Notes: generated from the sequence alone by a model not told the origin. A DNA stretch of 64,000 nt from Sandaracinaceae bacterium (GCA_020633055.1 JACKEJ010000006.1:310001-374000); one strand, 5' to 3'. Shown: positions 15,970-27,770, counted from the first letter of the stretch. Translations and numbers: made by a program.

Positions 15970-18900
15970 ATGCTGCGTCACGTTGCGTGGAAGTGCGTCT
16001 CGTCGGTGTTCATTCTCTCGCTGGTGGGCTGCGGTGGGCCCAGTGCACCTGCCGTCGATGGGGGGGTCGAGGTGTGCACGCAGCACGCTGCGTGCGATGA
16101 CGGCCTCTACTGCACAGGGGAAGAGCGCTGCATGCCCGACAGCGAGAACGCCGCCAGCAATGGCTGCGTGAGCGGGGTGCCTCCGTGTCCCGGAGGGTCG
16201 TGCGATGAAGTCGCGGCGTCGTGTGAGTCCGCGTGTCCCGACGCCGACTCTGACGATCATCTCTCGGTCACTTGTGGGGGGGACGACTGCGATGATCAAG
16301 ACGCGAATCGCTTCCCTGGAAACCAAGAGGTGTGTGACGCGGCGGGACACGACGAGGATTGCGACCCCTGTACGGTTGGTGCGCGCGACGTCGACAACGA
16401 CCTCTTCATCTCCGCATTGTGCACGAACCCGCTTCCATCCGGGACGGTGCTCAATTGCGGTATCGCGGTTCGGGTGGACAGTACGGATGGGGTAGTGCGC
16501 GGCCTCGACTGCGACGACGCTGACATGGCGGTCAACCCTGGCCAGGCCGAGACGTGCAACGGGTCCGACGACGACTGCGACACGCGCGTCGACGAGAACC
16601 TCACCCTCGAGTCGTTCTGGCCCGATGCCGACATGGACCAGGCAGGTGACGTGAACGCGACGCCGACGCTCGCCTGTGCCCGCCCGGAGGGGATGGCCTC
16701 GGTCGGCGGCGACTGCGATGACACGCGCCAGGACGTTCGTCCGTTCGCGACGGAGCTGTGCGACGGTCGAGACAACGACTGCGACCTCACGATTGACGAG
16801 CAGAGCGACTCGTACACCTTCTATCGTGACCTGGATGGGGATGGCGTCGGAGAGACGGCCGCAGCCACCACGTCCCTGTCGTGCACCCCCCCCGAGGGCT
16901 ACAGCGCGCTTCCGGGAGACTGCGACGACGGGAACGCCCTCATCTATCCTGGCGCCCCGGAACTCTGCGATGGCGTCGACAACAACTGCTCGTCCGTGAG
17001 CGACCCTGGGGGACCAGACGTCAACGAGGATCCGGATGGAGACGGGCACGCACCGAGCGACGCGACGTGCGTCTCCGACCAGCCAGGCACGTATCCCGCG
17101 GACGACTGCGACGAGAGCAACGCACAGGTCCATGGCGGCGCTCCCGAGCTGTGTTCGGCGCTCGATGAAGACTGCGACGGAATGGTGGACGAGACGGGCG
17201 GGGACGTGTGCGCACCAGGGGACACCTGCGATTTGGGCTGCGTGTCTCACCGAGACCTGGCGGTCGGCGGTGGGGCAGGGTGCGCGGTCCTCGGCGAGGG
17301 CTCAGTAGCTTGCTGGGGCGCCGGCTTTGCACCGGAGGTCGGGCTCGTGCCCGGGCTCACCCAAGTCGAAGAGGTAGCGATGGGTGGGAGCTTCGCGTGT
17401 GTGCGGCTCAGCGACCGTACCGTCCGTTGCTGGGGGGACAACTCGGGCGGTCAGCTCGGTGTGGGGCACCGCGATCCCGTCAGTGGCTTGGTGAGTCCCG
17501 ACGGTGTGAGCGACGTCGTGGCGTTGTCTGCTGGCAGCGGGCACGCGTGTGTGCTGAGTGAACATGGTCGCGTCTCGTGCTGGGGGCGAAACTTCAGTGG
17601 TGAGGCTGGGCCGCTCATGGGAGGGTTCTTCCAACTCCAACCCACAACGATCGACGGGGCCGAAGGGATCGTCGAAATCGCGTTGTCGAACCAGCGCACC
17701 TGCGCGCGAAGGGGGGATGGGCAGGTGCTGTGCTGGGGGGCAAGCTATCTCGGGGATGGCACCCTCAACTCGTCGCCGACGCCCGTCCCCATCTTGGAGG
17801 GCGCGCGCGAACTCACGGCGTCCTCCACAGGGAGCTCCGTCTGCGCGCGGACCGATGCTGGCTGGTTCTGCTGGGGCGATGACACCCGCGCCGCGGTCCT
17901 GGGGACGTTCGGAGACCTATCGACACCGACACACGTCCCGTTTGGCGAGGTGCCGCCGGTACTGTCGACACACGATGGCGTCGCGTGTTCCCTGACCGAT
18001 GGCGATGTGGCCTGCTGGGGAGCCTCGGGGCTCAACTCTCGCTTCGGTGAGTCTGTCCAGAGCGTGGTTGCGCGCGCGCCGGCTGCTGCGGTGGGGATTC
18101 CCCTCCCCGGTGAGGCGAGTAGCCTCGAATGCAACACGCTGGCCTGTTGCGCCCGAAGCACCTCCGAAGTGACCTGCTGGGGCAGGTACCTCTCCGGGGT
18201 ACATGCCGGATATCCTTTCACCCAACCGAATCGGCCGACTGGGCTGGACCATCCGACTTCCTTCGCGAGCGCGTCGGGCTTCGCTTGCGCGGTGGACGCA
18301 ACGGGGCTCGCGTGTTGGGGAAGGATGGGCGCAGGCTTTGGCGACAGCTTGGCTAGGGCCCTACCGGTGCCTCTCGCCGTGCCAGGGGCGACGAAGGTGT
18401 CCGCAGGGGGGTCACGCGCTTGCGTCCTGGACGACGCGGGCGGCGTGCACTGCTGGGGCACGGGCAACGTGGGACACTCGGCCTCGACATACACTTCGGA
18501 CGTGCCGCTGCGTGTTGACGACTCGGTCATGGGACCTGTCGTGGACGTCGCGGCCGGTGGCTATCGTGTAGCGTGCGCCCTCGACGACGAAGCTGCGATC
18601 TGGTGCTGGGGCGAGACATCGGCGTGCGGCAACAGCACCACGTCCTGCGCGACGCCCGTCCCCGTGAGTGGCGGGCTCACCTTCGCGTCACTCGCCGTGG
18701 GTACGGCACACGCGTGTGGTGTCACGACCTCGGGACACCTCTACTGCTGGGGCGACGGATCGACCGGGACTCTCGGAGGGGGCAACAACGCGACCTACGC
18801 CTATCCGCGGCAGGTCGTAGGGCCGTCTGGGGTTGGCGTACTCGACGACGTGGTCGCTGCTGCGTTGGGGGCGAGCTCGACCTGCGCGTTGCGTGGAGAC

Positions 18901-19293
18901 GGCACGGTGTGGTGCTTTGGCAGTGGTAGCAGCCATCGTCTCGGGAACGGTTCCACGGCGAATCGCAACGTCCCGGTGCAGGTCCCGGGGGTGACCGATG
19001 CGCAGGCCATCGTCTGTGCGGGTGCGTCGTGCTTGGCGCAACGAGCGGACCTCACGTGGGTTGGTTGGGGGGGCAATGCGCTAGCCGAGCTCGGGGGTGT
19101 CCCCGCTGGCGTCGTGCCCACGCCGGTGGCCGCAGCTTTCGGCATGCCGTTCACGCAAATCTGGCTGTTCGACAAGGGGGCATGTGGCGCGGACGACTCC
19201 GCGGAGGTCGTCTGCTGGGGTACGCCTGAGCCCGACGCGTCGGGGCACAACCTGCGGGCCTTGCCGGTCATCACGACGCAGGCGCTCCCGTAG
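15970..19293 (+). CDS. Large lipoprotein with MopE-type Cys/Asp repeats and RCC1 repeats
   Basis: 1107 residues from ATG 15970. Signal peptide with lipobox SLVGC near residue 20. Residues about 30-425 contain repeated MopE-type units with GDCDD...CDG.D.DCD patterns (for example DCDDADMAVNPGQAETCNG), rich in Asp and Cys and likely to bind divalent metal. The rest is a run of roughly a dozen RCC1-like units, each with a Cys followed by a CWG motif, predicted to form beta-propellers. Surface or outer-membrane display is likely. A related RCC1-type protein lies at the window end. Function unknown. Confidence 0.9.
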   Translation: MLRHVAWKCVSSVFILSLVGCGGPSAPAVDGGVEVCTQHAACDDGLYCTGEERCMPDSENAASNGCVSGVPPCPGGSCDEVAASCESACPDADSDDHLSVTCGGDDCDDQDANRFPGNQEVCDAAGHDEDCDPCTVGARDVDNDLFISALCTNPLPSGTVLNCGIAVRVDSTDGVVRGLDCDDADMAVNPGQAETCNGSDDDCDTRVDENLTLESFWPDADMDQAGDVNATPTLACARPEGMASVGGDCDDTRQDVRPFATELCDGRDNDCDLTIDEQSDSYTFYRDLDGDGVGETAAATTSLSCTPPEGYSALPGDCDDGNALIYPGAPELCDGVDNNCSSVSDPGGPDVNEDPDGDGHAPSDATCVSDQPGTYPADDCDESNAQVHGGAPELCSALDEDCDGMVDETGGDVCAPGDTCDLGCVSHRDLAVGGGAGCAVLGEGSVACWGAGFAPEVGLVPGLTQVEEVAMGGSFACVRLSDRTVRCWGDNSGGQLGVGHRDPVSGLVSPDGVSDVVALSAGSGHACVLSEHGRVSCWGRNFSGEAGPLMGGFFQLQPTTIDGAEGIVEIALSNQRTCARRGDGQVLCWGASYLGDGTLNSSPTPVPILEGARELTASSTGSSVCARTDAGWFCWGDDTRAAVLGTFGDLSTPTHVPFGEVPPVLSTHDGVACSLTDGDVACWGASGLNSRFGESVQSVVARAPAAAVGIPLPGEASSLECNTLACCARSTSEVTCWGRYLSGVHAGYPFTQPNRPTGLDHPTSFASASGFACAVDATGLACWGRMGAGFGDSLARALPVPLAVPGATKVSAGGSRACVLDDAGGVHCWGTGNVGHSASTYTSDVPLRVDDSVMGPVVDVAAGGYRVACALDDEAAIWCWGETSACGNSTTSCATPVPVSGGLTFASLAVGTAHACGVTTSGHLYCWGDGSTGTLGGGNNATYAYPRQVVGPSGVGVLDDVVAAALGASSTCALRGDGTVWCFGSGSSHRLGNGSTANRNVPVQVPGVTDAQAIVCAGASCLAQRADLTWVGWGGNALAELGGVPAGVVPTPVAAAFGMPFTQIWLFDKGACGADDSAEVVCWGTPEPDASGHNLRALPVITTQALP

Positions 19294-19641
19294 GGGCGTG
19301 CGCTCCCTGCGCCCGCGTCCTCGCCGGGAGCGTAGACGTGGCAACGGACGTGGCGTGGGACGCTCTTGGCTTGCGAACGGCAAGGGACGTCAGCCCATCG
19401 GGGTGGGCGGTGGGCCCCCGTCGCGCAGCTCCACTTCTTCGGACACCGTGCGCTTGTCGGGCTTCGCCTCGGCGCCGGGGGCCAGCTCACGCAGGCTGGT
19501 CAGACCACTGCGGATGAGTGAGCCGTCCACTTCGGGGAGCTTGGGGTAGGGCGGGGGCTGAGGGATCCCCGCATCGCACGCACATGAGCACATATCGCCG
19601 CGGGTCGGGAATTTTGCGCCACGAGGCTTGTTTCAAGGGCT
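19294..19641. other. Region between RCC1 gene and IS4 transposase
   Basis: 348 bases. It contains only a weak small minus-strand ORF (19390-19593) and the left flank of the transposase gene. A CGCTCCC/GGGAGCG pairing with an 18-base loop just after the RCC1 gene stop may be a weak terminator. No other feature is supported. Confidence 0.5.
19390..19593 (-). CDS. Small hypothetical ORF or gene remnant next to IS
   Basis: 67-residue frame beginning MCSCACDAGIPQPPP, with a charged C-terminal half. Not recognised. It lies on the same strand as the kinase gene on the other side of the IS element, and the frame remains open upstream of its ATG, so it may be a remnant of a gene cut by the insertion, or noise. 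Confidence 0.3.
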   Translation of the reverse strand: MCSCACDAGIPQPPPYPKLPEVDGSLIRSGLTSLRELAPGAEAKPDKRTVSEEVELRDGGPPPTPMG

Positions 19642-20856
19642 ATGAAGACCTCGAAGCCTGCCTCCCCGACGAAACTGGCCTACCCTCAAGAGCCTGAGAC
19701 GCGTGACTGTTCGGCGACTGCCGGGCAGCGGAAGGCAGGTCGATCCGAGACCACAGGGGGAGTGTCTTTGGCTAGAGTGCGCTCGATGGTCGGCCAGGCG
19801 ACAGACAATGAGCTCCACGCCAAGCTCGAGGGCTCGCTCGCGGACGGGGTGCTGGGGGTCATGCAGGCGGGTTCGCTGGGCGTGGCGGTCATCGGCGCAG
19901 CGCTCGCGACTTCGCAGGGGCTCGACCCGAAGCACGCGACCAAACAGGTGGACCGCCTGCTGTCGAACCCCAAGCTGCAGCTTGAGCAGCTCGACGTACC
20001 TTGGACGCGCTTCGTGCTCGGCGAGCGAAAGGACGTCATCGTTGCGCTCGACTGGACCGAGTACGCACACGACGGTCACAGCGTCATCGCCGCCAACGTC
20101 ATCACGTCGCACGGCCGCGCCACGCCGCTCTGCTGGAAGACCGTTTCGAGCGCAGAGCTGAGCGACGGAGGCCGCATCGACGCCGAGGACACGTTGCTGC
20201 TTCGCCTACGCTCCGCGATCCCAGACGATGTTCGCGTCACCATCGTGGCCGACCGTGGCTTCGGTGGCACCGCTCTCTACGACTTCCTGAGCGAGCAGCG
20301 CTGGCACTTCGTCATCCGCTTTCGCAAGGACATCAAGGTCCGAGTGTCCAACAAGCCGCTCCAGGCCGCCTCCAAGCTCGTCTCGACCGAGGGGCGTGCG
20401 CGGCTGTGGAAGAACGTGACGCTGACCACTCAGGAGCACCCCGTCGCGGGCATCGTCACGGTGAAGGCCAAGGACATGAAGGACCCCTGGTGCCTGGCCA
20501 CAAACCGCACTGACCTGACCGCCAGCCAGATCGTAGCGATGTACGGCCGGCGATTCACAATTGAGGAGACGTTTCGCGACGCGAAGAACCCTCGCTACGG
20601 ACTCGGACTCTCGGAGGTGCGAGTCAAGCGTCCGGAACGCAGAGACCGCCTGATTCTACTGGCTGCGCTCGCCCAGGCGCTCCTCACAGTCCTCGGCGCC
20701 GCCAGCGAAGCCACCGGTCTCGACAGGGTGCTCAAGGCAAATACCGTCACCACGCGCACTCACTCTCTTTTTCGTCAGGGATGCGTATGGTTCGCGCTCC
20801 TTCCGAATGCCCCCGCTCATCGACGTCACATCCTGCTCAACAAGTTCGATGAGCTC

Positions 20857-22866
<2,010 letters not shown>

Positions 22867-22914
22867 GGGCAGTGCGGAGTCATGTGGGGTCGCAAGGGGC
22901 AGCGGGAGAAGCGG

Positions 22915-23175
22915 CTATCGTGCGACATCCTGCAGCATACGGAAACCATTGACGGAATTCTCCGGCAGGAACAGCCGTTCTAGAGGCGCTCCCCCGAAGA
23001 AACCCCGGTCCTCCCCGTTCCTGGGTTCGTCCCCGTGGTCGTCCTCGTCCTCGTCCTCGTGGTCGTGCGCGTGCGCGTGCGCGTCCTCGTGAGTGTGCTC
23101 GTGACCGTCCCCGTGAGTGTGCTCGTGACCGTCCCCGTGGTCGTGAGTGCACGCCCTTGTGCGCCAAAGACGCAA
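22915..23175 (-). CDS. Small His/Asp/Glu-rich ORF, possibly not expressed
   Basis: 86-residue frame from a TTG at 23175. Its central half is almost only His, Asp, Glu, Gly and Ala (units such as HDHGDGHEHTH), followed by a more ordinary C-terminus. It could be a metal-binding peptide, but the composition is dictated by the underlying CCTCGT/GTGCGC repeats and the start codon is weak. The matching arm downstream of the four-helix gene reads the same HTHEDAHAHAHDH string on the opposite strand. Confidence 0.3.
   Translation of the reverse strand: MRLWRTRACTHDHGDGHEHTHGDGHEHTHEDAHAHAHDHEDEDEDDHGDEPRNGEDRGFFGGAPLERLFLPENSVNGFRMLQDVAR
23026..23152. repeat. Low-complexity left arm
   Basis: Trinucleotide and hexanucleotide-like runs of CCTCGT, GTGCGC and CGTGAGTGTGCT. 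It contains the left copy of the 46-base perfect inverted repeat and lies just before the four-helix gene. Confidence 0.85.
23057..23102. repeat. 46-bp perfect inverted repeat, left copy
   Basis: Reverse complement of 23583-23628 with no mismatch in 46 bases (checked base by base). The pair encloses the four-helix-bundle gene. Confidence 0.9.
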
Positions 23176-23204
23176 CCGCGATGCCGTCAGGCCGACCCTT
23201 CAGC

Positions 23205-23543
23205 ATGCTCGACCACGAGAGACTCGATGCCTACCAGTGCGCCCTGCGCTTTGCGGCGCAATCCCTCCAGATCCTGAACGGCGTGCCCCGTGGCCACGCT
23301 GAACTCACCGACCAGCTCAGACGGGCGACTCTCTCGATTCCCCTCAATATCGCGGAGGGCGCGGGCAAGCCGACTCACAAGGACCGAGCACGGTTTCACG
23401 CGATCGCGCGAGGATCGGCCATGGAGTGTGGCGCGATCCTCGATCTGCTTCGGTTGCAGGCGCTGGCTGACGAAGAGCGTGTTGCCGAGGCGAAGGTCCT
23501 CTTGGTGCGGTTGGTAGCCATGTTGACCAGGATGTGTCGTTGA
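23205..23543 (+). CDS. Four-helix-bundle protein (23S rRNA intervening-sequence protein family)
   Basis: 112 residues from ATG 23205 (an in-frame ATG at 23181 is possible). The pattern LDAYQCALRFAAQ ... ELTDQLRRATLSIPLNIAEG ... ARFHAIARGSAMEC is that of the S23/IVP family, homologous to proteins encoded in 23S rRNA intervening sequences and to the Avd proteins of diversity-generating retroelements. Here there is no rRNA and no reverse transcriptase nearby. The gene is bounded by a perfect inverted repeat in low-complexity DNA, which suggests a small mobile or formerly mobile unit. Molecular role unknown; the fold is a pentamer-forming nucleic-acid binder in known relatives. Confidence 0.9.
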   Translation: MLDHERLDAYQCALRFAAQSLQILNGVPRGHAELTDQLRRATLSIPLNIAEGAGKPTHKDRARFHAIARGSAMECGAILDLLRLQALADEERVAEAKVLLVRLVAMLTRMCR

Positions 23544-23552
23544 GCTTCGGAG

Positions 23553-23700
<148 letters not shown>

Positions 23701-23798
23701 GCGATGGGCAGACTGTGTGCACCGCGACGAAAGACAGCGCCAAGAATCCCGGCGCTGCCTGGCCATCCGACGGGGCCCACCGCACGACGGGGGCTGCC

Positions 23799-24923
23799 TC
23801 AGCCGCCGATCAGGCTCATCCCCACGTGGTGGTGCTCGGCTTCGTTCGGGTCCAGGAAGCCGTGGCCGTCGTGCTTGCGGCCGAGCGCGTGGCCCAGGGC
23901 CCAGGCGATGTCGGCGTCCGTGCCTCCCGCGCGCAGGATGTCCCGCAAGCTGAGCGCGCTGCGCGACGCGAGGCAGCCCCGCAGGTCGCCGCGCGCGGTC
24001 ACGCGGATACGGTTGCAGCTGTCGCAGAACGTGCTGCTCAGCGGCGTGATGAAGCCGACGCGGCGCTCGTGCACCGAACGCTTGGGGGCGTTTGGAGGCG
24101 TGGCGTTGGCGGCGCGTACGTAGCGGGCGGGGCCGCGGTCTGCGCCTGTGGCGACCAGCAAGGCGTCCTGGCTCAGCAGGTCACCCAGCACCTGCTCCAC
24201 GTCGGCGCGCGTCATGCGCAGCGTGCTCGGCAGCTTCGCGCCCTCTCCGAGGGGCATCAGCTCGATGAAGCGGGGAGTACCCCCCAGCGACCAGCTGTGC
24301 TCCACCAGGGCGCGCAGCTCGTCGTCGTTCACGCCGCGCATGGGGATGGTGTTGGTCTTCAGCGTGAGGCCCGCCGCTCGCGCCGCGTTCATCCCGGCGA
24401 GCACGGCGGGCAGCGACCCCCCGCGCGTGATCTCGGCGAAGCGCGTCGCGTCGAGCGAGTCGATGCTCACGTTCACGCCGCGCAGCCCCGCGTCGGCCAG
24501 CGGGCCCGCGAGCTCGGCCAGGCGCCCCGCGTTGGTGGTCATCACAAGCTCGACCGAGGGAGCCTCGGCGTGGGCGAGCGCCACCAGCCGGACGATGTCC
24601 TTGCGTACGAGCGGTTCGCCGCCCGTGAAGCGCACGCGCGTGACGCCCATCTCGCTGAGCACCCGCACCAGCCGCGCCACCTCCTCGAACGACATGAGCT
24701 CGTCCCGCAGGGCGTGCTCTTCTTCGCCGCCGGGAGGCATGCAGTACACGCACGCCATGTCGCAGCGGTCGGTCAGGCTGATACGCGCGTACGTGTAGCG
24801 GCGCCCTTGCCCGTCGCTGAGCGGCGGGAGCCCGGCGTCTCCGAAGCGCGCAGGCGTGGGCGGATACGACGCGAGCGCGTCGTAGGTCGCCATGCGGCTG
24901 CTGAGCACGGGGAGGCGCTTCAT
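23799..24923 (-). CDS. moaA: GTP 3',8-cyclase, molybdenum cofactor synthesis
   Basis: 374-residue radical-SAM enzyme that makes 3',8-cH2GTP from GTP, the first step of molybdopterin synthesis. The SAM cluster motif CDMACVYC (Cys54, Cys58, Cys61), GGEPLVR, the C-terminal second cluster FCDSCNRIRVTARGDLRGCL and the C-terminal Gly-Gly needed for function are all present. The start at 24923 (MKRLPVL) was preferred; an ATG at 24893 is possible. No other mo- genes are adjacent. Confidence 0.97.
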   Translation of the reverse strand: MKRLPVLSSRMATYDALASYPPTPARFGDAGLPPLSDGQGRRYTYARISLTDRCDMACVYCMPPGGEEEHALRDELMSFEEVARLVRVLSEMGVTRVRFTGGEPLVRKDIVRLVALAHAEAPSVELVMTTNAGRLAELAGPLADAGLRGVNVSIDSLDATRFAEITRGGSLPAVLAGMNAARAAGLTLKTNTIPMRGVNDDELRALVEHSWSLGGTPRFIELMPLGEGAKLPSTLRMTRADVEQVLGDLLSQDALLVATGADRGPARYVRAANATPPNAPKRSVHERRVGFITPLSSTFCDSCNRIRVTARGDLRGCLASRSALSLRDILRAGGTDADIAWALGHALGRKHDGHGFLDPNEAEHHHVGMSLIGG

Positions 24924-25023
24924 GACGAGACTGTAGCAGTCTGGGTGGGCCGGCCCAGCGGAGCGCGCGGCTCCGTGCACGTCCCGTGGCGCGAGCTCGT
25001 CGGGGTGGGCGAAACCCTCCCCA

Positions 25024-25443
25024 TCAGCCGCCCGTGTTCGCCGCGGTCTTGGGCGTGGTCTTGCACTGCATCAGCTCCATGAACGAGCAGCCCGTCACCT
25101 TCATCGCGCCGATCACATAGACCAGCCCGATCGGACCGTCGATGGCGAGCAGGCCGTACTCCCACGTCTCCGACAGCTGGTGGGGCACCGCGTAGATGAC
25201 GCCGCAGATGGCAGACAGGCGCACCAGCCCCTGCCAGAAGAACACCGGGGCGCGCTGGGCCATGTCGTGCGACGCCCACACGAGCAGCGCCGCCGCCATG
25301 AGCAGGAACGTGCCGAGCGTGATCAGCGGCACGAACTGCCCCTTGACGGGATCGGCCATCGCCACTCCCACAGCGCCGCCCCACGTGGCGAGCCCGACGA
25401 GGAAGTCGGACATCCCGGTCCAGTAGATGAACTTCTGCAGCAT
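25024..25443 (-). CDS. Small integral membrane protein, function unknown
   Basis: 139 residues with about four hydrophobic segments (roughly residues 12-30, 40-57, 68-85, 98-115) and a polar C-terminus containing two Cys. Composition and third-position GC are like neighbouring real genes. Not recognised. Stands alone upstream of moaA on the same strand, separated by about 100 bases. Confidence 0.75.
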   Translation of the reverse strand: MLQKFIYWTGMSDFLVGLATWGGAVGVAMADPVKGQFVPLITLGTFLLMAAALLVWASHDMAQRAPVFFWQGLVRLSAICGVIYAVPHQLSETWEYGLLAIDGPIGLVYVIGAMKVTGCSFMELMQCKTTPKTAANTGG

Positions 25444-25554
25444 CCGGCGAGTGTAGACGCTATCGGTCGTTAGCCAACCTGATTCGCTGATGGCACACCG
25501 CGAGGGACCGCCATCTGGGCGGAGGCTCCCTCGCCACCCAGGCTCTCGGTTCGG

Positions 25555-25842
25555 TCAGACCGGCTCGCGGTGCCGCCCCACGGCTAGACCCAAGTAGCGG
25601 TGCACCAGCGACACGGGGACGGCAAACACGATGGGAAAGACCTGCCCCGCTTGCATGCGCACGCTCCGCTGCGCTCGCCCAAGACGGAACCACAGCAGGT
25701 GGACCCGCTGATGGAGCGCGGCCTGCTCATGCACGGCGATGTGCAGGGACACCAGCTGCTGCTCGGCGTCGTCGAAGGCGCGCTCGTGGATGGCGTGCTC
25801 GATGGCTTCGATGCGCTCGCGGAAGGCTTCTGTCGTCAGCAT
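25555..25842 (-). CDS. Small hypothetical protein
   Basis: 95 residues from ATG 25842 (a further in-frame ATG is at 25872). The N-terminal half is a predicted amphipathic helical pair with Glu, Ala, His and Gln (EAIEHAIHERAFDDAEQQLV); the C-terminal half is hydrophobic with basic residues. Not recognised. Codon use supports a real gene. Confidence 0.55.
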   Translation of the reverse strand: MLTTEAFRERIEAIEHAIHERAFDDAEQQLVSLHIAVHEQAALHQRVHLLWFRLGRAQRSVRMQAGQVFPIVFAVPVSLVHRYLGLAVGRHREPV

Positions 25843-25991
25843 GCTGGGCTCCTCGGTGCGCCTCGGGGTCACCCGGGGCCGGCGTCGGGGCGTACGTCGT
25901 CCGCGACGCGAGAGACGTTACCTCGAATCGTCCAGTCGCTTCAGGTCGCCTCGTCCGGTCTTGCGGATGGGGCACGCCCGCAGCTGCGTGT

Positions 25992-26600
25992 CTAGCGCCC
26001 CGCCCCCGCCGCCACCCAGCGCACGTCGTCGAACAGCGGCATGCTGGGTGTCCCGCGCAGCGCGTCCATGGCGTGCACCACGTCGTCGTACGTGGCGTCA
26101 GGGACGGCCGAGAGCATCACCGCGCGGGGGCGCGCCTGCCCAGGCTGCCCTGTCGCTGCCGCGGGCCCGAGCCCCGCTGCGACGGATGCCGCGCACCCCC
26201 GCAGGGCGAGCCAGTCGTACGTGCCCGCCACCAACGGGATGGTCGCGCCGTCGGCCCCGGGCGCGGCGCAGCCCGAGGCCAGGCGTTGCCCGTTCGCGAA
26301 CACGTGCAGCCCGTCCGTGCCGAGGTGCACGACCAGGGGTACGACCTCGCCTGCCGGGGTGTGTTGGGTGACGGGGCGCGCGGGGTCCGCCGTGCCGGGT
26401 GTCCGCACGGGCACCTCGGCCAACGCCAGCGTGGCCGTCACCGTCATCAGCAGGAACATGATGAGGTTCACCACCACGTCCAGGAACGGCACGATGTTCA
26501 GCTCCCCGTCGGCGCTGTCGGGGCCGGCGTCACGCGCGGCCCTCAGCCTGCGGTCGGCGTCACGGAGCAGCTTCCTCTTGCGGGCATCGAGCGTGCGCAT
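25992..26600 (-). CDS. ExbD/TolR-family biopolymer transport protein, without partner
   Basis: 202 residues. A charged N-terminus is followed by ELNIVPFLDVVVNLIMFLLM with Asp41 at the position of the proton-path Asp of ExbD, then a periplasmic domain of about 130 residues that contains extra Cys. ExbD/TolR normally works with ExbB/TolQ to transmit proton motive force to the outer membrane. No ExbB/TolQ or TonB is in this window, so this is an orphan whose partner must be elsewhere. Confidence 0.88.
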   Translation of the reverse strand: MRTLDARKRKLLRDADRRLRAARDAGPDSADGELNIVPFLDVVVNLIMFLLMTVTATLALAEVPVRTPGTADPARPVTQHTPAGEVVPLVVHLGTDGLHVFANGQRLASGCAAPGADGATIPLVAGTYDWLALRGCAASVAAGLGPAAATGQPGQARPRAVMLSAVPDATYDDVVHAMDALRGTPSMPLFDDVRWVAAGAGR

Positions 26601-26693
26601 GGGCGTTGGACAACGGCGGGTGCGCGAAGTTCCCGCGCGCCCGCATCATCGGACGCGCGCGACGCGAACCTCCTACCGAGGTCGCGCGGCGCC

Positions 26694-27401
26694 TCAACCC
26701 AGCGTGTCCTCGAAGAAGCGGCGCATCTCGATCCAGGAGCGGCGCGCGGCGTCTTCATCGTACACGGTCCCGAACGCCGGGTCGTTCGCCTTGGGGTTGG
26801 TGAAGCCATGCACGACGCCGGGATACGAGTGCAGCTGCCAGTCGGCGTTGATGCGCTTCATCTCTTCGGCGAAGGTCCCGACGTCGCTGGGCGGCACCAT
26901 CGGGTCGTCTTGTCCGTGCTGCACCATGATCTGCGCCTGCACCTCGGCGTCGAGCGGCTCGCCGATCTTCAGCAGCCCGTGGAAGCTGACCACGCCGCGC
27001 AGCGGTAGCCCCATGCGCGCCATGAGGATGGCGCACAGACCTCCGAAGCAGTAGCCGATGGCGCCCATGCGCTCGGGGTCGACGCCGTGCGCGTCGCGGA
27101 CCACGGCGTGTGCCTTCGCGAGGCGGCTACGCAGCACCGCAGGCTGGGTCACGAGCGCCGTCATGAGCGCGCGGCTCGAGGCCACGTCCGTGCCGCGCTG
27201 CCCGACGCCGTAGAGATCGATACCCGCCGCCACGTAGCCCAGCTTCGCGAGCGCTCGGGCCTTGTCCTCGATGAACCCCTCGCGTCCGCCCCACATGTGG
27301 CAGATGAGGACGGCGGGGCGCGGCTCGTCGCCGTCGGGGCGGACGAGGAAGACGTCGAAGTCCTCGTCCTCGTGGGTGTAGGGCAGTAGCTCGGTGTGCA
27401 T
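26694..27401 (-). CDS. Dienelactone hydrolase-family alpha/beta hydrolase
   Basis: 235 residues. The nucleophile elbow GYCFGG (Cys118), the acid in HGQDDPMV and the His in GVVHGFT make up the Cys-Asp-His triad of dienelactone hydrolases, which open lactone or enol-lactone rings or act on related esters. The conserved early HMWGGREGF segment is also typical. It follows the phosphatase gene by 33 bases on the minus strand, so it may share a transcript with the TetR regulator. Substrate unknown. Confidence 0.93.
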   Translation of the reverse strand: MHTELLPYTHEDEDFDVFLVRPDGDEPRPAVLICHMWGGREGFIEDKARALAKLGYVAAGIDLYGVGQRGTDVASSRALMTALVTQPAVLRSRLAKAHAVVRDAHGVDPERMGAIGYCFGGLCAILMARMGLPLRGVVSFHGLLKIGEPLDAEVQAQIMVQHGQDDPMVPPSDVGTFAEEMKRINADWQLHSYPGVVHGFTNPKANDPAFGTVYDEDAARRSWIEMRRFFEDTLG

Positions 27402-27434
27402 CGCGGTAGCCTATCAACTCCACGCCGTGCGTGG

Positions 27435-27770
27435 TCACAGACCGAGGCGCTCGCTGACGACCTGTGTGAGCAACGCCACGAGCTCCGGGTCCATGTACCG
27501 ATACTCGTCGGGGACCTCCAGCACGTGCAGCGGCTTTCCACCGAGCAGCCGCGCGTAGTCGGCGCGTAGGCGCTGGGCGTGCTTGCGCTCCATGACGCAG
27601 ATGACGTCCGCCCACTCGAGGTCGCGCGCGCTCACCGTCTTGCGAGCCTTCGGGCTGGTCCCTGCCGAGCGCGCGTCGACGGCAGGGTGCCGACGAAACA
27701 CGGCCTCGGCGGTGGGGCTGCGCCACTGGTTGCGGCTGCACACGAACAAGACCCGCAGGCGCTCGCTCAC
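27435..27770 (-). CDS. Small low-molecular-weight-type tyrosine phosphatase
   Basis: 111 residues from a GTG at 27770. The CX5RS loop is present (CSRNQWRS, Cys11 to Arg17), followed by a shortened LMW-PTP fold with a DPEL near the C-terminus. It matches the compact predicted phosphatase group (COG4551-like). The start overlaps the stop of the TetR gene (GTGA), so the two are translationally coupled. Confidence 0.88.
   Translation of the reverse strand: MSERLRVLFVCSRNQWRSPTAEAVFRRHPAVDARSAGTSPKARKTVSARDLEWADVICVMERKHAQRLRADYARLLGGKPLHVLEVPDEYRYMDPELVALLTQVVSERLGL

Larger units (their letters stand above)
22867..23204. other. Gene-poor region with low-complexity DNA
   Basis: 338 bases between the kinase start and the four-helix gene. 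It holds the left low-complexity arm and a minus-strand His-rich ORF, both listed separately. The kinase promoter must lie in this stretch but is not obvious. Confidence 0.6.

Noticed and set aside
23205..23543. A 23S rRNA intervening sequence in an rRNA operon
   Set aside because: No rRNA sequence flanks the gene; it is free-standing between a kinase gene and moaA.
26694..27401. Dienelactone hydrolase as the missing OleB
   Set aside because: OleB has a haloalkane-dehalogenase-type fold with an Asp nucleophile; this protein has a Cys nucleophile and lies about 19 kb away in another operon.
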